Shown: positions 1-12,400, counted from the stretch's first letter. The stretch: DNA of 64,000 bases from Taiwanofungus camphoratus (GCA_003999685.1 CP021230.1:434001-498000), one strand, 5' to 3'. Numbers and translations are program-made. The notes: a model not told the origin generated them from the letters alone.

Positions 1-3000
1 ACTCCCACTTCCCATGTCGGGCATGATGCCCGTGGAGGGCCTCAACTTCGTACTCTTTTTCCCCTTCAACCAGATCAGGTGGTGGTTTCAGAAAGTTGGG
101 TCCGTGTTCTGCTGTTTCCCTGTATGGGGTGAGCAGCGATGCATGGAACACCAGGTGAATCTTTCAGGTTCTCGGGAGCTGTAGCTTGTACGTTAGTGGC
201 CCCTTGGCTTCTGTGATTTTGAAGGGTCCAAGCCGCTTTGGGTCAAATTTCTGACTTATTGTTCTTAGCCAGAGGTTTGTGGCTTCTAGCCAAACCTTGT
301 CACCTTCCTGGAAAGGTTTCCAGGGAAAAGGGGTTCGTTCCTCCATCAGCTTCTGGGCTAGCTCTTGTGCTGTGAGGGCCTCTTTGTGGGATTCAGAGAT
401 CTGGGTCAGGTGGTCTTGGAGTGCGAGGTATTTGTCAGAGGGTCGTGGAGAGCTGATGGCCTTCGGGTCATACCCCATAGTGAGCTTGAATGGTGATTTC
501 TTCCTTTCAGCATGTGGCACCTGATTGTGTGCAAATTTGAACTTGGGGATGTGTTTGACCCAGGTGTGGGGGTCATTTGCGCATAGGATCCTCCAGGCCA
601 CTTCTAGTTCCTGGTTGACCTGTTCTGTACTCCCATCTGATTGGGGGTGGTGGGTGGTGGACATTGCTGCCTTGACTTCTGTCAGCTTACACCATTCTCG
701 AAATGCGGCCACCGTGAACTGTGGCCCTCAGTCAGATATCATCCAATCAGGTAGGCCATATCGCCTATATACATTGAGGTGTAGGACCTCTGCCGTCCCT
801 ACTGCATCTATGTTTTTGGTGCAGGGTATGAGCACAATGCCCTTGGTGAGTTCTCTGTCGACCACTACCATGAGCGCATTGAAGCCCTGTGACTCTGGTA
901 GATCAGTGATGAAGTCTACCAATATGTGAGAGAATGGCCTTGAATTTGGTTCTGTGGGGATGGCCATCAGGAGGGGTTTTGTGAGGTGTGTGTTGATCTT
1001 GCTCTCCTGATATTTGGTGCACCCCTCAACGTATCTTTCGATAAATGAAGACATTCCATGCCAAAACCAGTCCCTTCGGGCGATGGCCATCGTACCTTGT
1101 GCCCCTGGGTGTGCCATGGCTGGTGTGTCATGGCAGAGTTGAATGACTTCTCAGTGCAGGTCATCGTCAGGGAGTACATAAACTTGGTTTTTGTATAAAA
1201 TTAGTCCCTCCTGAATGTCCCAGTCTGCCAGTTTTGTGTGCGTAAAGCCTGTGCCCTTAAATGGTGGTACCTTTCCCCGTTTTAAAGTGTCAATCATCTC
1301 GATGACCATCCTGTCATGACTATGACATTCACATATCTTTTCAATGATTGCAGTGTTGGTGGCATTGACAAAGAGGTCTGTTGGTAGCAGAATGACACCT
1401 TCGTTGTCATGCTCCCCACCAGGGTGGTCAGGTCACTGGGAGAGTGCATCGGTGACTATGAGTTGACTGCCTTTTTTGTTCAGTAGTTGCAAGTCAAATT
1501 GCGACAGGAATAACTGTCATCAGGCCTGGCATCGGTTGAGCCGTTGTGCTTCTCGGAAATAGGTGAGGTTCTTGTGGTCGGTGATCACTGTGACTGGGTG
1601 TCCACTTTCCTTAAGGTGGTGACGCCATTCCTCAAGTGCTCGAACAATGGCCAGCAGCTCTCTGTCATATACTTGGTAATTCCGCTCTGCCTCTTTCAGG
1701 CTCTTTGAGAGGAAGGCTATAGAGTGTAGCCGCCCTTTCTCATCGAGTTGTTGAAGCACCACACTGGTGGCTACCAGAGAGGCATTGGCCTCAATGGTGA
1801 AAGGTTTGGATGGGTCAGGCATGCGTAGGATTGACATGCTCTGGAAACACTGTTTGAGCTCAGCAAAGGCCTCCTGGCAGGCTTCAGTCCAGTCCCACTC
1901 CACATGCTTCTTTTTGATCACATTCAAGGGGTGAGCGATGTGGGAGAAGTTGTAGATGAAGCGTTGGTAGTAGTTGGTGAGGCCTATAAATCGTTCTACA
2001 TCCTTGACCTTGATAGGAATGGACCAATCTGCCATTCCTGCCAGTTTGTCCTTGTCCATGTGCACCTGTTCGGGTGAGATGGTCATTCTCAAGAAGTCAA
2101 CTTCAATGACATTGAATGCGCATTTCTCTGGCTTTACAAATAGGTCCCATTCCTGCAGCCGCTGTAGGACATGTCTGGTTCGTTCCCGATGGGCTTCCAT
2201 GTTGTCAGAGAAAATGAGAATGTTGTCCATATAGATCACGATCCACCCTTCAGCCAGCATGTCCTGGAATGCATAATTCATCATTTGTTGGAATGTGGCT
2301 GGTGAATTGCACATCCCGAAGAACATGACAGTGGGTTCAACGATCTTGTTCTGATTTCCATGTTTTACCATAAATGCTCCTTTCCATTGATCACCTTCCC
2401 TGATCTGGATGTTGTTGTACCCATTTCGGAGGTCCAATTTAGTGAACACAGTGGCTTTTTGGAGCCTGTCGATTAGCTCTCCTATGAGGGGTAGGGGATA
2501 GGCATCTTTGATTGTGCCTTTGTTCAGGTATCGGTAGTCCTGACATGGGTGTAAGGTACCATCCTTCTTTTTGACGAAAAAGGCTGGAGACACCATAGGT
2601 GAGTTCAATTTCCAGAGATAGCCCTTGACCAGGTTCTCTTCCAGGAATTTGTCCATTGCCACCTGCTCCTTTGATGACAAAGGAATTACGGCGCATTTCC
2701 TGGAGATGAAGTCTGGCCTCAACTCAATGGCATGGTCCCAGGGCTTGGATTCTAGAAACCGGTTAGAGGCCTCCTTCTCAAACAACCATTTATAGTCCCA
2801 CAGGTACTCTGGAATGAGGTCTTCTACGGATGAGGGTGGGTCCATGGGGATCACCAATTCTGTGAGCTCCTGGGTGTCCCATACCATATGTGGAGAGTCA
2901 GAGAAGTGTGTCAATCGATTGAGCCCCACTTGCTGGGGCTTTAGGGTCTGCAGCAGCCCGTTTTCACGTGTGAGTGGCTGCTCTTTCTGTTGAAAAATCC

Positions 3001-3112
3001 CCAGAACCCCTTCTCCTTGTATGTAAGCACACAGTATGTCCGAAAACTCATCATCGTCTTCATGAATGGAAGCTCGGCACAGGGGAATTCCGTCTGTGGT
3101 GGGTTGACTCAT
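1..3112 (-). pseudogene. gypsy pol remnant (RT, RNase H, integrase)
   Basis: From right to left the minus strand reads a reverse transcriptase with a YMDN-type active-site box near 2230, an RNase H segment near 1640-1850 and an integrase with an HHCC zinc-binding region near 1000-1110 and part of the catalytic core near 730-950. More integrase C-terminal sequence follows to the window edge. These are standard parts of Ty3/gypsy pol. The remnant is decayed and not expected to be functional. Confidence 0.85.
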
Positions 3113-3207
3113 GATCCAGGCATAGTATCCTTGCCATTTTGTGAGTTAAGCTTGGTCAATTTCAAGTGTTCCCTCTACTCAGTCAATGCATGGGTTGACT
3201 TGTACGA

Positions 3208-4242
3208 TGATAGGCGCCAGGCACTTCTAGGCCCCGTGGAGCGCCCTCACTCGACCCTAGGACCTTAGTCATGGCTTCGATGCCACTTGACGCATCCGAT
3301 ACAGCCCGAAAAGCCACTGCGGAACTCTCCGATAGCCTCAAATCACGCCACCGCCACTCCGCCAGTTCCGGTCCGATGTTCCGATGTACCGGTCCCTCTA
3401 CGCACAATATGCCGCACGCAGTTGCCACTCAATGTCCTCGCACGTGACTGGTCTCGCCACTCCGATATCGCTCAATCTGCTACAACGCGCCACTCGATGT
3501 ACTCGATAACGCTACGACCCCAGGTCTTGTTTTAGTATATTTCATGTATGTTCCTTTGTTTCAGCCTTTCTAGTGATGACAAGTAGCCACCCCCTCTACA
3601 GGCCACTCCGTAGTTTGTAGTACGCAAGTAGTTAGGATGCCACTCATACTATACCACTCCCGATGCGCCTTACATTATAGTACAGTAGTATAAACGCGAT
3701 GTATAGTGTCTCGGAATGACAGAGAAGTTTTCCCCCATCCTGCAGAGCTCAAGAAGAGCACCTTCAATTCAGTCACCTACTGTGTTCTACTGCGTCCTTC
3801 CATCTTCGATTACGTTCGAAGAGTTGCGTCTACTATCCGCCTTCTACAGTATTTTGAAGGGTTGCATCTTGTCCGTCTTCGACATCCGTTGAAGAGTTGC
3901 GTTCAGTCTTACGTCTGCCTTCGAGCCACATCAAAGGGTTGCGCTAGCATCTCTCTCTAACCCAAGTCCGCCTTCTACAGTATTTCGAAGGGCTGCGTAT
4001 CAGCTAAGTTCTCACGTTTAAGCCTCTCCTTAGTATAGTACAGCATAGTAGTGCATCGAAGCTATGTCGAGCAGTCATGACACACACTGAAGGTCATCGA
4101 AGACCTTTGTAGACGTCTCTCGACCCATTTGAGATCGGGAACCCTTTGCTGCTGACTCTCCCCTCCACACTAACTAGTTCTATAGCCTTCCAGCTTCTCT
4201 AGGTCGTACCCCGTTGGGGTTGGAGTGTTATAGTGCACATCA
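3208..4242 (+). repeat. solo LTR, family A (copy A0), inside the gypsy fossil
   Basis: A 1035-bp segment starting TGATAGG and ending CACATCA. It matches the two LTRs at 35685-36666 and 46609-47590 along its length. It is flanked by a perfect 4-bp duplication ACGA (3204-3207 and 4243-4246). No internal region is present, so it is a solo LTR formed by LTR-LTR recombination. Its orientation is opposite to the host fossil. It keeps many CpGs, so it is of intermediate age. Confidence 0.9.
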
Positions 4243-4325
4243 ACGAGTCAGGGATTGCCAAGCACAACATCGAGCGTTCCAATGTTTGAGACGTAAAAGT
4301 TGGTTGGAATGTCATTCCCTTCAAA

Positions 4326-5803
4326 TCATATACTTCCTTCAACTCTGTGGGTAATCGGTCCCCTCTTGTTTATAGAGCCATCAATGGTGGTTGAGGTTAC
4401 TGTCCTGGAGAGCGGTCGAGTGAGGAGTCCCCACTTTTTTACGAAGTTGGGGTGAATTAGGTTGGTGTCAGCCCCACTATCCAACAAGAGGCATGTGGTG
4501 ATGGCTTTCTCTCCTACTACGATGTAACCTGGTAAATAAAGTGTATTGCGCTTGCACGTTCTGGTAATTACATTTCGTACAGAGAGTTTAGGCGACTTGT
4601 GCATCGTGTCGGGTCACCCTACAGAAAATCCACAAGGTCGTGGTGCTGAGAGAAGTGGGGGAATCTGACCCCTTTCATTTCTTGCCCCTGCTCCTCCTGT
4701 TTGGAGGCTTCATCATCCGTCTCATTTTCATCTTTCACGTTGGCCCTTTGGTTTGGGGGTCCTGTTCTCTGGTCTGAGGTTTGTTCGGGGCAGTCTTTGG
4801 CCAGGTGCCTCTTATTGTGGCATTTGTAGCAGGAGCCTGTCCTTCGGTCTTGCAAGTGCTGATGGTCTGGCTTTCCACTGTCAAATGCCCTTGCTGTGAC
4901 TTGTGAGGGGGTCTTTGAAGCTCTCTGAGCGGCATCAATGGCCTTGTTGTTCTGATAGGCCCGGTCCCGTTGGGCAGCAGCTTTCTTCCATTCTTCTAGG
5001 GTTGTAGGGGCTACATCTTGTTCTATGATTTAGACTCACATGGCGCTGGGTAGTTTTTCCCTGTACCAGGCCATAAGGGCATTCTCCTTGGTGATCTCTG
5101 CCCTGCAGGCCAACCTGTTGAACTCCTCGTTGAAGTCAGCGATGGGTTTGTCGTAGGTGTAGACCAAGTTCCATAGTCCGATGGCTGCAGAGATCTCCTC
5201 CTCTATTACCCTGAACCTTTTGATGAACTTGAGAGCAACGCTCCTGAAAGTGCCATACCCCTGGCTTGCTCCTCTGATGAGGGGATGGGGCTCGAGTGCC
5301 CTTTCAGTAAGGGTATCGACCCATGCACCGGCATGATCTTCTAGATGGCCAAGGAAGTTGCTGACCTTTTCTCGTTCAGAGGCAAAGGCCCATCATTCCA
5401 TGTCAAATCTTTGGGCAAACTGAATGAGGAAGTGCCAGGCATCTTCTTGTTTTCCAGAGAATTTAGTTATCTCTGGCTCTTTTTGGTTGAGTACCCATGC
5501 AGTTCCTTGTGGGAGGGGTGTTCTTCCAGGAGGCTGCCTCCCTCCGGGGGGTCCTCCTCCAGGGGGTCCTCCTCTCCCAGGTGGTCTCCCCTGACCAGGT
5601 GGTCCTCCTTCACTGGGTGGTCCTCCCCCGCTGAGAGGTCCTCCTCCTCCAGGTGGTCCTCCACCACCAGGTGATCCTTCTGGGGGTCCTCCGCTTCCAT
5701 CATAAGGTGGCCCTGATTCCCCTATTCCTGATTGAAAAGAGCCCATGCCATGGGGCATTTCTGGGGTGAAAGGGGATGCTTTTTCCATTCCTTCAGTTTT
5801 CAT
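4326..5803 (-). pseudogene. gypsy gag-protease remnant
   Basis: The minus strand carries a Pro/Gly/Ser-rich N-terminal segment (about 5480-5800), a capsid-like middle, a CCHC nucleocapsid knuckle (about 4790-4840) and an aspartic protease motif reading LLDSGADTNLIH (about 4460-4500). It belongs to the same fossil as the pol remnant. The two are separated by the solo LTR inserted at 3208-4242. It is decayed. Confidence 0.8.
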
Positions 5804-6036
5804 TTGTCATTCTGTCTGTTCGATGTCAAGGTCAGTCAGCTCTGAGCTGGAGCCTTCATCAGAAGGTGGCTCAGTTTCGTCAAAGGTTGTAAAGTGGGCC
5901 TGGATGAGGGCGCAATTGATTAGGGTACAAGGTTCGAGATCGCTTCCTCTGTAGAGTGCAGAGTTGTAGTGGTGAGGGCATGGTTGCGTTGAGCAGACCC
6001 TCCAGTTAGAACTCTTTGCGTAATATCAGTGTACGT

Positions 6037-7575
6037 TGATAAGTCTGATACTCCTCTGCACCCCGAAAGCACCCATTTTTGGTTTTATATGCACTTCTAG
6101 ACTACTCTATAGATCATCAGGACAAAGACCCACCATCCGTGCATCATAACGCCACCCGAGAAATCCAGTCAATGCGCCAAAACATCATTATTTGGACTTC
6201 AGATATCGAAAGTTCTACAGCGCACCTCAGAAGCCTCTATCCCACAGAGCAGTCCCTCATACTTTGTAACGCACTCGTTCATCTCATCCTTGCATCCCTT
6301 GTATGTCCCCAAGTCCCTCTTATTGGCCCAGAAAAACCGAGCAAAGGTCCTTTGGTCTTCAGTTTTCAGTCCTCGATCTCCGGTCCTTCGGTTATTGGTC
6401 TTCGGTCCTCGGTTCTGGTTCTCAGTCTCTCAGTCCGGAGTCCCAGCCTCTTGTTCATGACATCCATATGATCCCTTGGTATTGCCTAGACTCTCTACGC
6501 ATCGGCTTGACAGTTCAGCACTCTTAGGTCTCTGTTCCCCCCAAGACCTGGTTAGATAGCCCATCTTCCATATGATGATCTCTAGATAAGAATCCCCCAC
6601 CTTGTGCCATTCCTCCGTAACCTTTTTACCACATTCAGTGTCCCTGTTTCATGTCCTACTTTAGTTTAGTTCCCCATATGGTACGCTGATCGGATCCTAG
6701 ATTTTATGATTTTCGGTTTGTTTTCGGTTTCTTTGGTTTTATTTTGCATAAGATACTTTGACACCACGGACCCCTTATGTAGTCTCCTGTACCTATCAGA
6801 TGAGAGAGAAGATACGCGCCCCCATCTTGTCTCGCAGAATCTACAGACTTGTCCCCCAGAGTTCAGATTTGGGTTTCCCCTGCTCTAAGGCTTCCCTACA
6901 GTCTGACAAGGTTCCTCTCCATCATATCTATGCCTATCGCCAGCCAGCAGTCCTATTATATCATATATCGCAGCAGTTCTATGTCTTCTACGTCCTATGT
7001 TCCCAAAGTTGGAGTAACTTCGGTCTGAGTAACCAGTCCCCCTCCTCCTCCCCATCCGGCATGCCTCCACCCTCGTTATACCCCATAGGCACGTGTTGCG
7101 CACAGTCTAGTCTATCAGTCATCGCCTACGCCAGCCCTACGTACCATTCCTACAACATTAGCCCTCAGCAGTATTCTCTATCCTGATTACATCAGTTTTC
7201 GGTTTATCTTTCAGTTCTTGGTTCACCACCAGTGCGCCCTCAGTTCCTTTGACTCCTTTGCACCTGGCCAGCATTCAACCAGCCCGCTGCCATCGGATTA
7301 GAAGACCATGCTCCTACCTTTCTGGGACTGCCCGCACCTCGGCATAAGATCCTGTCACGCAGGATTCATTGGCCCCTTACTCCTCTGCACACACTAGACT
7401 TTTAGGCCCCTGACAGTGGTCTAGGTAGTTTCTCTGTCGTGTCCCTTCACTTATCTTTCCCCCTGGTATCCTTCACAGGTACCCCACTGCTTTAGCTCAC
7501 TCCCTACTCATTGGGACGTGTCGGACCTACTCCCTAGATTCATCCCCTCAGTCCAGGACTCTCTAGGTCGTATCA
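6037..7575 (+). repeat. solo LTR, family C (copy C1)
   Basis: A segment beginning TGATAAG and ending GGTCGTATCA. It is homologous to the split copy at 32812-34093 plus 47952-48191. The flanks are ACGT (left, 6033-6036) and ATGT (right, 7576-7579), a 4-bp duplication differing by one CpG-type transition. Position 7332-7335 holds an undisturbed CCGC where the other C copy has been struck by an LTR B, so C1 is the empty-site allele for that insertion. Confidence 0.8.
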
Positions 7576-8768
7576 ATGTCCTGATTGTTCTCTGCTTGAT
7601 ATCGATGAACCTTTCTCGTGCACATCAGGGTCGACCTCCACCTTGTTTTGGAGGATGGATCCAGCTTGCCAATGATGATAGAAATCTCGAATGCTCAGCA
7701 GCCTTTGATATAGGTTCACAATTATGGGAACGGCTAACTGAAATGAGAAACGCAGATTTGAGAGCACCTTCTGAGCAGTGAGGATGCGGTGATCGAGGAC
7801 TTCGTCGAAATCTTCAGAGAGAGTGGGAGGCAGAGGTCAGCTCCCTTCCCTACTTGTCAGCCTGTCGTGATTTTCTAATATGGCTTGCCAAGCGTCACTT
7901 GCCCTGGAGATGTGGGAGTGGATGTAATGAATCAGCTCCCTCTGTTCAGCTGGGAGGAAACTGATGGAACTATCAGCGTGAAGAATGGCTCTGAGGTTGC
8001 GCTCAGCTCAATCTAAGACCTCTTCTAAAGTCGGGAGAGTAGGGCGAAAAGCTGTGTGATCCAGCTTTTCCTCTTGTTCGTAGTTGATATCAAAAGGTCA
8101 TTGATAATCCGCGGTGGTCAGTACTAGTCCTATGAGTATGCTGACCTCACCTTTTCTGAGACCAATACGGGTCTTCAGGCACTGTCTTCTTGTGGCTTCT
8201 CGAACCTGGATGGGTTTGGGTTTGTGAAGTTGTATTCTAGTGTTACCAGGGGGTTCACCCTGGTAATGCCACAGAAGCTTAGAGTGGTGTGCAGCGAAGG
8301 GTCGAGGAGGAACAGCAGCGACGACAAGCCACGTTTCTCAGTAGTCTTCAACTATAAGCCCTATGTAGTCGTGATAGTCTTTACGGGCTCTTTGTGGGTG
8401 CAAGAAGATGTGTAAAGAAAAGCATATATTGGTACTAATACGTAGTACACTTCGGAATGAATGAACAAAGAGAATACGACTAGGGAAACCTCCAGCGGAG
8501 GGTCCCCCCTTTATACTGCTACCACCAACCCCCAGGTATAGCTAAGCAGTCCCCCCAGAGACAGCGTAAGGTGAAAAAAGTCAGTGGTCCAAAAGTACAT
8601 AACTACCATGGTGTAAGTGGGGATGGTCAGTCTGTCAGTCAATCTGGGTGAGTAATGCATGGAAGGGATGCCGCGCGTCCATGGTGTGACAAACAAAGGA
8701 AAAGAAAAAATGTTTTAGTCCCTAGCCCTACCCATCGGTAACAGCAACCTTAGGGCCATCCTCCAGAC
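7576..8768 (-). mobile_element. probable 5' leader/LTR of the gypsy fossil
   Basis: Sequence between the C1 solo LTR and the B1 solo LTR has no coding signal. It continues the fossil to the left across the C1 insertion, because the C1 target duplication joins the two sides. A TATA-like box lies on the minus strand near 8510. I could not fix the LTR ends or a primer binding site, so the extent is an inference. Confidence 0.4.
8510..8515 (-). promoter_or_regulatory. TATA-like box of the fossil LTR
   Basis: The minus strand reads CAGTATAAAGGGG here, followed downstream by a GC-mixed segment leading towards the fossil gag region. This is where a 5' LTR promoter of the minus-strand gypsy element would lie. 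It rests on sequence resemblance only. Confidence 0.3.
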
Positions 8769-9637
8769 TGATGAGTCCTGAAGTCTTCCGGGCTCTGAAT
8801 TGCAAATTTAGAAGCTTTCTAATTCTCTCACAGGCCAATCTACAATTCCTCTAGAGCCTATGACAATTGGGATACCTTTTTAAAACTCTTCTAACACATC
8901 TTTCACATCCTAAACATCTCTAAATGCTTATGAAGCCCTACAAAGTTACATGAAGTCATGCAAAATGTTCTGAAGCTTCTAAATCTAGCTACAAACTCTC
9001 TAATCTGTGCTATATCCTCTATAAGACACTTTTGACCCTTCTATACTGTTCTATCTGGTCCAGGTTATATCTTCTATATCATCTATTGGCTCTCAACTTA
9101 GAAATCTTAGCTAAGTCTCTTTGATTTCTGCTGTGATGGTATGCACCTTTGATGACCTCTGAAGCAGTCTGAGATTCTAAAGTCTAGACTTAGAATGCCT
9201 CATGCACTCCCTCTCAATTTAGCAAAGTCTCACTGATAGAAACTTCATATGCCTTTAGCTTGTGATAATGGCTGATCACTACACATGCCCACCTCCTGAT
9301 AATCACCCCAACTCTATGCCTGAACTTAGAAACATTTCTACCATAATCAGTTATTCTGTTTCATTTTCTAAATAGTTTCTATTGCTTTGAAGTTTGTGCA
9401 CTTTTAGTACATATTTTGAACTTTTAAATACCATGTAAGATAGTTGGTCTTATCTTATTCTATTTAGCCAGATATACTCTACTATGTATAAGAGAGACTC
9501 CTCGATACACACTTTCCCCTTGAGAATACTAGTTCCTTTTCTAGATCTGATCTTATAGCATACTGCAAGTGTGGACTTAAGAACCATTCTAAGCCTTCAA
9601 GTCTCCAACCCAAGCTTCATCTCAGTCCATCTAACTA

Positions 9638-11252
9638 CAGTGACTCACAAAATCATTGCAATGTTTGTCACTTTCTGACTGTTTGATCTATATCTCAGTC
9701 ACCAGATATGTGATAGCTTCAAATGTTAGACCATTAGAAAGCCCTGCATCATGGCTTTCCAACGTGATATCTATCATAAAAAATGGACAAGTATATGAGA
9801 AGTTATCTATCATTCTTTCAGAAAGTTTATTGCAACGATTTCATTGCTAGCATAATATGAAATAGAAAATACAAATGATTAGTACTTAGTATATTCTCCT
9901 TTTGCCTTTATCACAGCCTCTACCCTTCTAGACATACTTTCTATCAAATTTTGATACACAGGAGCATCAATTGCATTCCATTCCTTCTCCACACACTCCC
10001 AAAGTTCCAAAATCCCACTTGAAGGCTTTTCATATTCTGCAAGCCTTGTTTTCAAGTGTTGCCAAACATGCTCAATAGGATTGAGGTTGAGAGACTGATC
10101 TGGCCATACCATGACATTAAAATCATGGTCTTGAAACCACCTTTGGGCCTTTTTGCTAGTGTGCTTGAGGTTATTGTCTTGCTGAAAGATGACATCTTGA
10201 GGGGTTAGACTATAGTAATCAAGTGATCCTTGAAGTTCATCCTCTAAGATGCTGACATAAAGGTCTGCATCTATCCTCTCATAAATCTTGCATGTCAATC
10301 TAACTCCTTCCTAAGTCATACAGCCCCATACCATGACATTCCCTCCACCAAACTTGACTGTTCCCTCCACCAGTCTGGCACTAAGACCCTCTCCTGGCTT
10401 TTTTCATGCCCATTTCCTTCCATCTGACCCCAGGCAATTGATTTTGGTCTCATCAGACCATATAACCTTCTTTCAATCATCCACAGTCCAGTGCTGATAA
10501 CTCACAGCAAAGTCCAACCTCTCCTTCTGATGGTGCTTTGATAATAGTGATCATTTCTTCTTCATCACAGCCTTCATACCTGTTTTTCTCAGAGAACGAT
10601 GAATGGTCTGTGGGGATATAGGTGTGTTCTTAATATCCTGAAGTGTTTTAGACACTTGAACAGCACTTTCAGCCTTTCCAGTGCTAATTAAGTGAATAGC
10701 ATGATGAATATCAGTGGAGGAAAGCTTGGCTGGGCAGCCACCAGAGGACTTGAGAAGGGTAGAACAAAGTCTAGGGTGTATCCTGGTGATAGTACTATAA
10801 TGTACACCAGTAGAGCTGGATATTTGGCAAGCAGATTGACCTAAATCAAGCAGAGAAAGAATTTGATTGGTAATGTCTGTAGAAAGGGATTTCATGATGA
10901 TGAAAGTGTGGTTCAATTTGATATTATTGCTTGTTTGTGCTATGTTGAACTTCTCTTAAGGTCACATGACTTGCATAAAAAGATTCAAGCCCAGCAAGCA
11001 TGATGTCCTGCCACTGTCTACCAATATTTGATTTGCAAAATGTCAGCAACAAAACCATTGCAATGAACTTTCTGAAAGAATAATAGATAACTTCTCATAT
11101 ACTTGTTCATTTTTTATGATAAATACCACATTGGAAAGCCATGATGCAGGGCTTTTTAAAGGTTCAACATTTCAAGTTATCACATATTTGTCTGCTAAGA
11201 TATACAAACAGTCAGAAAGTGACAAACATTGCAACAGTTTTGCGAGTCACTG
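9638..11252 (-). mobile_element. Tc1/mariner-superfamily DNA transposon
   Basis: A 1615-bp element with long terminal inverted repeats (about 9638-9843 against 11050-11252, roughly 200 bp). The termini read CAGTGACTCACAAAA at the left, with the inverted complement CAGTGACTCGCAAAA at the right. It is flanked by TA on both sides (9636-9637 and 11253-11254), the target duplication of this superfamily. It interrupts LTR B1: LTR sequence resumes exactly after the right TA. One decayed transposase gene on the minus strand fills the interior. Confidence 0.9.
9879..10916 (-). pseudogene. Tc1-like DDE transposase pseudogene
   Basis: The minus strand encodes an N-terminal helix-turn-helix region (ITNQILSLLDLGQSACQIS, with GVHYSTITRI following) and a DDE catalytic domain. 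The first Asp lies in VIWSDETKIN, the second in FQQDNNLKHT and the Glu in NPIEHVWQHLK. One frame can be followed the whole way. Between about 10300 and 10560 it has four stop codons, each where the family would have tryptophan (for example before KKVIWSDET, and between RKWA and KKPGEG). TGG to TGA/TAG is G-to-A change, the pattern expected from cytosine deamination on the opposite strand. The catalytic triad residues survive, but the gene cannot make a full transposase. Confidence 0.85.
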
Positions 11253-12046
11253 TACGTTCTACACCCTATGAAGTCACTGTGACTTCGTGCACTATGCATA
11301 TTCATCCAGTCCCCCTATCTGGTGTGCCTCTGCCTTAGTTATACCCCATAGACCCACGTTGTGTCAATACTATGTTCTCCTACATCTTATTCCTTGCCCT
11401 ACAATCTTCAATCTTATTCCTACCTTTCCATTACACTTCTAAATTCTTCAAAACACATACTATGCTTAGCAGCTCTATCATCATCTCTCACAACCTCAGA
11501 ACCTTCTATGAGAGCCTATACATCTCTATAGCACCTTTCAGACTTTCTATATACTCCCTATCTTGTTCCTATTTCTCTTATCACCTTTTATGATCATCTG
11601 AAATCCTTCACAGTTTGACTGACTCTAGCTGACTTGTAAGGCTTTAGGAAGTCCATCTGCCCAATTTGTTACCCTTTGCACCCCATCTCACTTCCTTATG
11701 CATTATTCCTTATCTCCTATCTCCTCCCTATGCTTCTATCCCTCTTTTGATTCCTTCTACAAACTTCACCCTACATTGCAGCACTTCAAAGCACTTCGGA
11801 CTATAATGCAAGGCTTCAAAGGTGTTCAAAGGATTTTGTATCTCTTAGGGACCCTTAGCACACAGAAGTAAGTTCCTGAAGCACAAGACCCTTGACCCCT
11901 TATCATCTCACATAACAATAACAAGACATACAGGCTACTCAGTATCATACAGGCAGTGCTCCCCCTCTCCTACAGCTATTCACACACACCACTCACTGAC
12001 CAGCCATTTCAGAGCACTTCCTAGATACCAGGGTTAGATCATATCA

Positions 12047-12400
12047 CCAGATGGTACATCTGTGGATGTAACTTGTGTGGATACAGATATGGATGCAGAT
12101 ACTTTCTCACAAATAGATGGATCCATCCACAGTATCCACTCATCTTTTGGAAGATCACAAGGACACCAACTTGCAGGTGAGCTTATTGCTGATGCAACAA
12201 TTACCATCATGTGATACCTCACTTGTTAATACATGATTTTGACATTTAGTGTACTTAACCCATGGTGTTTACTATCAAATATACACCTCCGCAACCATAC
12301 GGATTGCCATCCATGGATGGCGGAGTTTGAACGTATCCGCAGATATACATCCGGATGGCTATCCGGATCATCCATGCTAGTCCCTAGTCGAACGTGACCT
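12047..12400. repeat. GGATNNNGATAC-rich imperfect inverted repeat region
   Basis: Short words such as GGATACAGATATGGATGC at the left (about 12078-12100) and GTATCCGCAGATATACATCC at the right (about 12328-12347) form a loose inverted arrangement, with further ATCCGGAT palindromes at 12344-12375. It looks like the ends of a small, decayed DNA transposon or MITE. There is no coding sequence and I could not define clean ends. Confidence 0.35.

Larger units (their letters stand above)
1..6036 (-). mobile_element. Ty3/gypsy LTR retrotransposon fossil, internal region (partial)
   Basis: Minus-strand gag-protease-RT-RNaseH-integrase order, running off the left edge so that the 3' end and 3' LTR are not seen. 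Gag (about 4619-5803) has a Pro/Gly-rich stretch and a CCHC knuckle (CYKCHNKRHLAKDC). A retropepsin-like DSGA motif lies near 4480. RT, RNase H and an HHCC zinc-binding integrase N-terminus follow towards position 1. The order and motifs are those of a chromovirus-like gypsy element. It is broken in several places and split by a solo LTR of family A (3208-4242), so it is an old, inactive copy. No chromodomain can be judged because the end lies outside the window. Confidence 0.9.
8769..12046 (+). repeat. old solo LTR, family B (copy B1), carrying a mariner insertion
   Basis: Begins TGATGAGTCCTG and ends ATCATATCA. It is collinear with the 1765-bp LTR B at 39395-41159 once the Tc1/mariner element (9638-11252) is set aside. 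It is strongly diverged, with most CpG sites of the younger copies replaced by TG or CA, which marks it as much older and probably once methylated. The 4-bp flanks (AGAC left, CCAG right) do not match each other, unlike the other copies. Confidence 0.75.

Noticed and set aside
5467-5703. Acidic open frame opposite/alongside the Pro/Gly-rich gag stretch
   Set aside because: A phase-shifted reading of a low-complexity repeat in the gag remnant.
6037-7575. C1 as the gypsy fossil's own 5' LTR
   Set aside because: C1 has its own 4-bp duplication (ACGT/ATGT) and a second copy elsewhere inserted in an unrelated LTR, so it is an independent solo insertion.
8765-12050. NCGN duplication for LTR B1
   Set aside because: The flanks AGAC and CCAG do not match. 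The copy is too decayed, or recombined, to count for or against the pattern.
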